Source of the DNA: Bermanella sp034112325
GTDB taxonomy: Bacteria > Pseudomonadota > Gammaproteobacteria > Pseudomonadales > Oceanobacteraceae
Assembly: GCA_034112325.1 (NCBI GenBank)
Contig: JAWUVO010000094.1
Location: forward strand, 1 to 18,540
Direction: 5' to 3'
DNA: 18,540 bases
Below, piece after piece: positions 13,870 to 18,540 of the stretch (positions within the stretch are counted from its first letter, which is position 1; every line of letters begins with the position of its first letter). The position numbers were made by a program, and so were the translations under genes. The notes under the pieces are model-generated. The model had not been told where the DNA came from, made no database searches, and saw only the letters and a program-made list of their open reading frames with translations.

Positions 13870-14583
13870 ATGTTAAACGATGAGGAGATGTTAGGCGGTA
13901 TTAGGGAGCAAGAAGGTCATTGGGTTGCAGTAACCGATTTAATGGCAGGCTTGATGATGGTATTCCTGCTTATATCAATCGTCTTTATGATTCATGTGGA
14001 ATGGCAAAGAAAAAAAATTACCGATGTGGCTATATTATATGACCATCTTCGAACCCAGTTATATGAAGACTTAGTAACTGAATTCTCGCCAAATTTAGAC
14101 GAATGGGGAGCCGAGGTTCAGCCCGACTTAACGTTTCGATTTACTAAAAGTGAATTACTTTTTGGTAACGGTGAGTCAGGTTTGAATCCTGAATTTCAAA
14201 CTATACTCGCCGACTTTTTCCCAAGATACCTGAGCATTATAACCGCCCCTAAATATCGCGACGATATTTTAGAAGTACGCATAGAAGGACATACATCTAC
14301 TGGTTGGCTGGGAGCGTCAGAGGATGACGCATACATTTTTAATATGGCATTATCTCAAGCGCGAACTCGTTCTACATTAGCCTATTTATTATCTTTGTCT
14401 GCTGTGTCTGAACAAAAAGGTTGGCTTAGAAAATATTTAACAGCAAATGGTTTATCATCAGCCAAAGCGATTATTGATGAAGACGGCAGTGAAAATGGTG
14501 AGCGTTCGAGGAGAGTTGAATTTAAAGTGCGAACCGATGCTGAAGGTAAAATAGCCACTATTTTGCAAGATATAGTGCCCTAA
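13870..14583 (+). CDS. MotB/OmpA-family stator subunit, ZorB-like
   Basis: A 237-residue partner of the preceding channel protein. A short cytoplasmic N-terminus leads into TDLMAGLMMVFLLISIVFMI (22-41), one membrane helix with Asp23 near its start, the position of the proton-carrying aspartate in MotB and ZorB. A periplasmic linker follows. The OmpA-like peptidoglycan-binding domain includes LEVRIEGHTSTGW (134-146), NMALSQARTRSTLAYLL (158-174) and ERSRRVEFKV (211-220). Such proteins anchor ion-driven motors to the cell wall. The length matches ZorB (about 240). The frame abuts the channel gene and its stop TAA shares one base with the next ATG (TAATG). Confidence 0.87.
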   Translation: MLNDEEMLGGIREQEGHWVAVTDLMAGLMMVFLLISIVFMIHVEWQRKKITDVAILYDHLRTQLYEDLVTEFSPNLDEWGAEVQPDLTFRFTKSELLFGNGESGLNPEFQTILADFFPRYLSIITAPKYRDDILEVRIEGHTSTGWLGASEDDAYIFNMALSQARTRSTLAYLLSLSAVSEQKGWLRKYLTANGLSSAKAIIDEDGSENGERSRRVEFKVRTDAEGKIATILQDIVP

Positions 14584-15050
14584 TGAAACTAATAGACTTT
14601 AAGCAAGACCAAGCGTTAAACAAACTGCGTTCAAGTATGGGGACAGATAACTATGGTTTGTTCGAATTATTTGATCCTAATAAACATCTTTCATGGCAAG
14701 AACGACAGAATTTACATTTAGGCTGGCAGTCAGTTCAGTCATCATTTTTACGAACCCAGGGTGATAAAACTTTAGGTTATAAAAATACCCATATTTTTTG
14801 CCAGCACGACGAAAATCTACACTTTGCATTTTGTGATCAGCTAAAAAAACACATGCAGCAAGGCAAGCTTCCCAGCGTAAATATAACCTTGAATGAAGCG
14901 GCTTTTAACAAGCAGCCGGTTTGCCACTATTGCCTGCACGCAATTGCGTATCAAGGTTTTGATGTTTATCGCCAGCGTCATCAAGAATATAATCAAAATA
15001 TAATTAAAAACTTTGATTTAACCCAATACATTAAGCAAAAATATAAATAG
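14583..15050 (+). CDS. Small cysteine/histidine protein of the Zorya-like operon, putative zinc site
   Basis: I cannot assign this 155-residue soluble protein to a named family. Four cysteines stand out: Cys73 (HIFCQH), Cys84 (HFAFC) and the pair Cys114/Cys117 (PVCHYC), with nearby His70, His75 and His80. This spacing suggests one structural zinc site built from two knuckles. The end, YQGFDVYRQRHQEY then NFDLTQYIKQKYK, follows the CxxC. The HIFC...FAFC...VCHYCL...Y-GF pattern recalls small zinc domains in uncharacterised defence-type proteins, but that is weak recall. The residue pattern of an HNH nuclease is not met. The ATG overlaps the stop of the OmpA-type gene by one base, so the three proteins are made together; it occupies the place where Zorya operons carry their effector genes. 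The stop is 5 bases from that of convergent purC. Confidence 0.85.
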   Translation: MKLIDFKQDQALNKLRSSMGTDNYGLFELFDPNKHLSWQERQNLHLGWQSVQSSFLRTQGDKTLGYKNTHIFCQHDENLHFAFCDQLKKHMQQGKLPSVNITLNEAAFNKQPVCHYCLHAIAYQGFDVYRQRHQEYNQNIIKNFDLTQYIKQKYK

Positions 15051-15055
15051 CTATT

Positions 15056-16162
15056 CTACTTATCTATTAATTGATATTCATTGTCTAAAATTTCAATTAT
15101 CTCTGCTTTAGGGTTGTCGCTAAGGTGAAGTTTTTTACCCGTTATTTTTTCAGCAATCGCTATATAGGTATCACTAACCTGTTTAAATACCTGAGCTGGT
15201 AGCAGGTTGTTTTTAGCCAAGGCTTCTCGTTCAGTCATGCGGTCTTTATTTAATAGAATATCTGGGTCAGGGAAATGATTTAATAACAGTTGGCGAAAGC
15301 CTTCTTTCGAATTTTCTACTATCTTACCAGCTTGGTATTGCTGGGCATCCCAAATACGAGAACTATCTGGCGTGCCTACTTCGTCCATGTATATTAGTTT
15401 TTCGGTGCCACTAGCATCGGTCACATAACCAAATTCAAACTTAGTATCGACAAATACTTGTCCAATCTTTTCCAGTGCAGAAGAAATTACCCCAAAGCCT
15501 TCGCTTAGCAGTTTTTCGTATACAGCTATATCAGCCTGGCTTTTTAAGTTAAATGCTTGGTAGTTGTTACGAATGTCTTCGCGGGTAACATTAACATCGT
15601 CTTGCTCAGGCACATTTGGAATGCCTGTTAAAATCCCTTTTGTTGAAGGAGTCATAAGTAGATTAGGAAGCTTTTGATCTTTTTTCAGGTCGTTAGGCAA
15701 TTGAATACCACAAAATTCACGCTCGCCCTTATCGTAGGCGCGCCACATAGATCCGGTGATATACGATCGGCAAATGGCTTCAATCATTATAGGCTTGGCT
15801 TTTTGCACAATCCAAACAAATGGATGGGGGATATCTAGAATATGGCTGTCGGCTAAACCTTGGTCTTTAAACATTTTGAACCAATGGTTTGAAATTGCAT
15901 TAAGCGCAGCGCCTTTTCCAGGAATGCCTTTTAAGCCGCCTTCGCCTTTCCATATGCAGTCGAAAGCACTGATTCGATCACTGATAACCATAATTGCCAG
16001 TGGCGCATCGGGTGCTACATCGTAGCCTTTTTGTTGTATCAAACGCTTGCTGTCAGCTTCAGTTAACCAATATACCGAGCGAACTTTGCCGCTGTGCACA
16101 GGTTGGGTAGTGCGGATTGGAAGGTCGTTATTTACCGCTAAAACAGAATCAGCCGAATTCAT
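15056..16162 (-). CDS. purC: Phosphoribosylaminoimidazole-succinocarboxamide synthase
   Basis: A 368-residue SAICAR synthase, which joins aspartate to CAIR using ATP in purine synthesis. It is the long form (about 367 residues) found in Vibrio, Shewanella and Alteromonas relatives, not the ~237-residue E. coli form. Motifs: SGKVRSVYWL (24-33), the ATP loop; ISDRISAFDCIW (60-71); GIPGKGAALNAISNHWF (79-95); EAICRSYITGSMWRAY; LLMTPSTKG; and the active-site region YMDEVGTPDSSRIWD. Only a weak purine stretch precedes the ATG. The gene is transcribed leftward and converges with the Zorya-like operon. The sequence is complete and shows no damage. Confidence 0.96.
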   Translation of the reverse strand: MNSADSVLAVNNDLPIRTTQPVHSGKVRSVYWLTEADSKRLIQQKGYDVAPDAPLAIMVISDRISAFDCIWKGEGGLKGIPGKGAALNAISNHWFKMFKDQGLADSHILDIPHPFVWIVQKAKPIMIEAICRSYITGSMWRAYDKGEREFCGIQLPNDLKKDQKLPNLLMTPSTKGILTGIPNVPEQDDVNVTREDIRNNYQAFNLKSQADIAVYEKLLSEGFGVISSALEKIGQVFVDTKFEFGYVTDASGTEKLIYMDEVGTPDSSRIWDAQQYQAGKIVENSKEGFRQLLLNHFPDPDILLNKDRMTEREALAKNNLLPAQVFKQVSDTYIAIAEKITGKKLHLSDNPKAEIIEILDNEYQLIDK

Positions 16163-16245
16163 GGGTCGCTCTCTAAATGAGTAAATCTGTTATCAGATAT
16201 TAATTATGGGTAATTCTAGCAAAGGGCAGTGGGGAAGGGTATTGA

Positions 16246-16298
16246 TAAAAACTAAACCCCCCTTGATATCGCTTCATGTTGAAAGATATACAAGGGGG
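16246..16298 (-). terminator. Leftward rho-independent terminator of the GST gene
   Basis: On the minus strand CCCCCTTG-TATATC pairs with GATATCAAGGGGG (one bulged base) around a 13-base loop, followed by the T-rich stretch TTTAGTTTTTATC. It lies between the GST stop and purC. Confidence 0.7.
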
Positions 16299-16324
16299 CT
16301 TAGGTGTTTTGGTGTTAGCAGAAA

Positions 16325-16999
16325 TTAACCCGCGTAATCGTACTTGCCGCCTTTCTCTAAACCAGCCTTGTAAGTGTCTAACGCTTGGAAGCGTTTAACG
16401 TAAGCAAGAATGTTAGGGTGTTTCTCTCCAACAATACCTCTGGCTGCGCTGGCTTCTAATGGAAAACTCATTTGAATGTCAGCACCTGATAGCTTGTCGC
16501 CGCAAAACCAAGTGTTTTCACTTAAATGATTGTCTATAAAATCGAGACTGCGATTAATGATTGGGTTAGAGAAACTCTGCATAATTTTGTCTGCCAGCAT
16601 CTTAGCCACAGGCTTAATAAAGAACGGCATAGGGGCTGTTTTTAATTTAGACAACACTAGGTTCATAACCATTGGTGGCATTAGTGAGCCTTCACTAAAG
16701 TGCAACCAGTACAGGTATTGCCAGTATTCTGCAGAACCTTGCTCTGGCATTAAGTTGTTACCATAAGTTTGTATTAGGTATTCTATAATAGTGCCACTTT
16801 CAGCCAGCGTCATACCTGTGGCATCGTCGGTAATAACAGGGCTTTTACCCAGTGCATGAATTTTTTTTAAGCTAGCTGGGGCTAAAATAGTAACTTTATC
16901 TCGGGCATAAAATTCTATTTTGTATTCAATGCCTAATTCTTCTAACAACCAAAGAATTCGCTGAGAGCGAGAGTTATTAAGGTGATGTAGAGTAATCAT
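16325..16999 (-). CDS. Glutathione S-transferase family protein
   Basis: A 224-residue cytosolic GST. The N-terminal thioredoxin-like domain begins ITLHHLNNSRSQRILWLLEEL, with a candidate activating Ser10 or Ser12, and contains KSPVITDD (52-59, the cis-Pro region) and the glutathione-binding ESGTIIEYL (67-75). The all-helical C-terminal domain contains FCGDKLSGADIQMSFPL, the conserved N-capping box. Substrate cannot be told. The gene has its own terminator before purC and is divergent from the PhnA-family gene; a 12-base palindrome lies 49-60 bases before its start. A GGGGCCCC just before the ATG is the only Shine-Dalgarno-like stretch. Confidence 0.92.
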   Translation of the reverse strand: MITLHHLNNSRSQRILWLLEELGIEYKIEFYARDKVTILAPASLKKIHALGKSPVITDDATGMTLAESGTIIEYLIQTYGNNLMPEQGSAEYWQYLYWLHFSEGSLMPPMVMNLVLSKLKTAPMPFFIKPVAKMLADKIMQSFSNPIINRSLDFIDNHLSENTWFCGDKLSGADIQMSFPLEASAARGIVGEKHPNILAYVKRFQALDTYKAGLEKGGKYDYAG

Positions 17000-17188
17000 G
17001 AGGGGCCCCGTTTTATGAGTGAAATTTAACTACATTTATAAAATTATATTGCGCGCAATGCAATTCAATCTGGGTTAAATAGCCCAATTTGACTACTGAT
17101 AAACAATATTTACTGATTTTAACGGGTGTGTAGTGCAAAGATCAGTCAACGCTTTAAACCGCTGAAGCAAGATTTTTTACGATAAAAC

Positions 17189-17197
17189 TGGCATAAT
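17189..17197 (+). promoter_or_regulatory. Extended -10 promoter of the PhnA-family gene
   Basis: TGG-CATAAT is an extended -10 element (TGn plus 5 of 6 hexamer matches), without a clear -35. Transcription would start near 17204, giving a leader of about 28 bases to ATG 17232. This argues against a start at 17196. Confidence 0.45.
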
Positions 17198-17231
17198 GCC
17201 CCCACTTTTTATACAGATAATGGGTAATAAC

Positions 17232-17801
17232 ATGAGCCTAGAACAATTATTAACCGAACGCAGTGGCGGCAAGTGCGAGCTTTGCTCTGCTCAAACTAAT
17301 TTATCCGCATTTTCGGTAGAGCCATCAAATGGCGATTTAGATACCAGTGTTCACCTTTGTGATACTTGTACCGCTCAAATTGAAGATCAAGGTTTAATGG
17401 ATGTGAACCATTGGCGTTGTCTTAACGACAGTATGTGGAGCCAAGAAGCCCCCGTGCAAGTGATGGCTTTTCGTCAATTACATGCGCTAGTGACAATGGG
17501 CGAAGCTTGGGCAACTGACAGTCTGGACATGCTGTATTTAGAAGAGACTGTAGAAAAGTGGGCTAAACAAGGTTTACCCGACCCAGATGCAGAACCAACA
17601 TTAGATTTTAACAAAGCGGTTTTAAAAGCAGGCGACAACGTCACTTTAGCAAAAGACTTAGTAGTAAAAGGCGCTAACTTTACGGCCAAACAAGGAACCG
17701 TTGTTAGGGGCATTCGGTTAACCTCAAATCCAAAGCATATTGAAGGCAAGATCAATGGCTCTATGATCGTTATTATTGCCGACTACTGTAAAAAAGCTTA
17801 G
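17232..17801 (+). CDS. PhnA domain protein with N-terminal zinc ribbon
   Basis: A 189-residue protein of the PhnA (YjdM-like) family, longer than the 111-residue E. coli member. The N-terminal zinc ribbon has Cys15/Cys18 (GGKCELCSA) and Cys43/Cys46 (HLCDTCTA). A middle helical region (about 60-125) contains NHWRCLNDSMWS. The C-terminal PhnA domain is an SH3-like barrel (VLKAGDNVTLAKDLVVKG, then GTVVRGIRL, ending MIVIIADYCKKA). The family name comes from proximity to phosphonate genes in E. coli; the protein itself is not known to cleave phosphonates. Start chosen at MSLEQLL because the upstream frame overlaps the predicted -10; ATG 17220 is an alternative. The gene converges with the molybdopterin enzyme gene. 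Confidence 0.9.
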   Translation: MSLEQLLTERSGGKCELCSAQTNLSAFSVEPSNGDLDTSVHLCDTCTAQIEDQGLMDVNHWRCLNDSMWSQEAPVQVMAFRQLHALVTMGEAWATDSLDMLYLEETVEKWAKQGLPDPDAEPTLDFNKAVLKAGDNVTLAKDLVVKGANFTAKQGTVVRGIRLTSNPKHIEGKINGSMIVIIADYCKKA

Positions 17802-17832
17802 AACAAAACAGGCTCCCTAAGCTTTAACCTTC

Positions 17833-17865
17833 GCAACAGCCGCAATACTATATTGTGGCTGTTGC
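17833..17865. terminator. 15-bp hairpin between convergent genes, loop is a stop codon
   Basis: GCAACAGCCGCAATA (17833-17847) pairs with TATTGTGGCTGTTGC (17851-17865) with a single G-U wobble. The 3-base loop CTA is, on the minus strand, the TAG stop of the molybdopterin enzyme. There is no strong T run on either side, only TTTCGCTTTTGTC rightward, so intrinsic termination is uncertain; an mRNA 3'-end stabilising role is equally possible. Confidence 0.55.
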
Positions 17866-18540
17866 AGCTTTCGCTTTTGTCACCACTTTTTTAACAGTGA
17901 CTAAATGTCCAACCATAATGGCTTGCCCACTGGCTGGTTCCATGTTCTGTGATCCGCCAGGTATTACCTTATTAATATTTTCCCCAGGTAATTTTGCAGC
18001 TTTGCTTAATCCAGATTCCTGATGTCCCCAGCCATGAGGTACAGCAATAACGCCCGGTGTAATATCGTCGGTAATGTGTACGTTCAAAACTATATGACCT
18101 TGTGCCGAACAAATTTCGATTTTATCTTGCTCGGTAATGTTACGTTGCTTAGCATCAATAGTATTTATAATAGCGTTATGCGTACTGGCTTGTTTAATAC
18201 GTGGGTTGTTGTGCATCCAGCTATTATGAGAGCGTCTATCGCGCTGCCCAATTAAATAGAGTTGATCAGTTTTTTGTAAAAATGAATCACTCAGCGTATT
18301 TAATCTAGGCAGATCGGTTATTAATTTTTCTGGCCATAATTGTACTTTTCCATTTTTAGTAGGTACTCGCTTGCCTAAAAATGAGTGGGGTTCAGTGGGA
18401 CCTAATAAAACCCCTTGAGGATTTGCTGTTAATTCTTTAAGAGAAACCTTGTTGCCCCATTTAAGTAATAGCGACAAAAGATGCTCGGGCTTAACAGGGT
18501 GTTTTGAAACACCAGGAATTTTACTAAGGCCACGGTTTAG
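17848..18540 (-). CDS. Molybdopterin-dependent oxidoreductase, C-terminal part (5' truncated by window)
   Basis: The frame stays open from the stop at 17848 to the window end. The TTG at 18477 is internal, since readable protein (LSKIPGVSKHPVKPEHL) precedes it. The visible 231 residues are the molybdopterin dinucleotide-binding C-terminal domain of the DMSO reductase superfamily: LYLIGQRDRRSHNSWMHN, then DKIEICSAQGHIVLNV, AVPHGWGHQESG, and finally GENINKVIPGGSQNMEPASGQA. The iron-sulfur and catalytic domains would lie outside the window, so the substrate is unknown. The last 5 codons and the stop form part of a 15-bp hairpin. The gene converges with the PhnA-family gene. Confidence 0.9.
   Translation of the reverse strand, partial: LNRGLSKIPGVSKHPVKPEHLLSLLLKWGNKVSLKELTANPQGVLLGPTEPHSFLGKRVPTKNGKVQLWPEKLITDLPRLNTLSDSFLQKTDQLYLIGQRDRRSHNSWMHNNPRIKQASTHNAIINTIDAKQRNITEQDKIEICSAQGHIVLNVHITDDITPGVIAVPHGWGHQESGLSKAAKLPGENINKVIPGGSQNMEPASGQAIMVGHLVTVKKVVTKAKAATATI

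Noticed and set aside
12628..14583. Ordinary Tol/ExbBD or flagellar MotAB genes
   Set aside because: No TolA, TonB or flagellar genes nearby; the long helical tail and small third gene fit a Zorya-like motor better, though a tree is needed.
14916..15020. HNH-type nuclease in the third operon gene (CxxC followed by His/Asn residues), as in ZorE
   Set aside because: After CHYC there is no DH-x-x-P or GG-x-x-x-x-x-N element and no second CxxC, so the nuclease pattern is not met.
17848..18477. A complete 209-residue gene starting at TTG 18477
   Set aside because: The frame stays open with sensible protein to the window edge and the domain is the C-terminal part of a much larger enzyme.

Overview
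The window reads as chromosome from a marine-type gammaproteobacterium. The markers are a YbiT-type ABC-F ATPase, DusC, a sodium-pumping oxaloacetate decarboxylase in the order G-A-B, the long (about 367-residue) form of PurC, a CspA-family protein and a REP-like repeat pair. Most of it is AT-leaning. The first ~1.1 kb, a PaaX-type regulator plus the start of another gene, is clearly more GC-rich and may be of different origin. No genus can be named from the sequence alone.

Layout. 1-1020: the 5' end of a leftward gene (possibly a fatty acid desaturase) behind a PaaX-family repressor gene whose promoter is overlaid by palindromes. 1136-1293: tRNA-Arg(ACG) with a good promoter and terminator. 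1294-3745: a cold-shock protein with a structured leader, then ybiT starting at TTG behind a leader that can form alternative hairpins. 3660-3837: two inverted REP-like repeats, one of which encodes the last residues of leftward cobQ. 5411-6868: a DCC-family thiol protein convergent with dusC. 7214-10571: oadGAB ending in a two-way terminator. 10693-12460: two unrecognised genes, a leftward secreted or outer-membrane protein and a rightward small protein behind a perfect CRP/Vfr-type site. 12576-15050: a tightly coupled three-gene operon. 15056-16999: leftward purC and a glutathione S-transferase. 17232-18540: a PhnA-family protein convergent with the C-terminal part of a molybdopterin oxidoreductase.

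The most interesting block is 12628-15050. The first protein has three N-terminal membrane segments of MotA/TolQ/ExbB type and a ~300-residue helical cytoplasmic tail. The second has one membrane segment with an Asp near its start and a periplasmic OmpA/MotB peptidoglycan-binding domain. This is the two-part, ion-driven stator arrangement of ZorA-ZorB in Zorya anti-phage systems. In place of the known Zorya partners (ZorC/D, the ZorE nuclease, ZorF/G) there is a 155-residue protein with four cysteines in a zinc-site-like arrangement. The three reading frames abut or overlap by one base, and a 13-base-arm hairpin lies just before the first start codon. I infer a Zorya-like membrane motor with an undescribed small zinc-binding partner. 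Defence function is inference only.

Other points: a G-G mismatch in the tRNA-Arg acceptor stem, an apparent ~18-residue insertion in the catalytic loop of DusC, and a hairpin at 17833-17865 whose 3-base loop is exactly the stop codon of the leftward gene.
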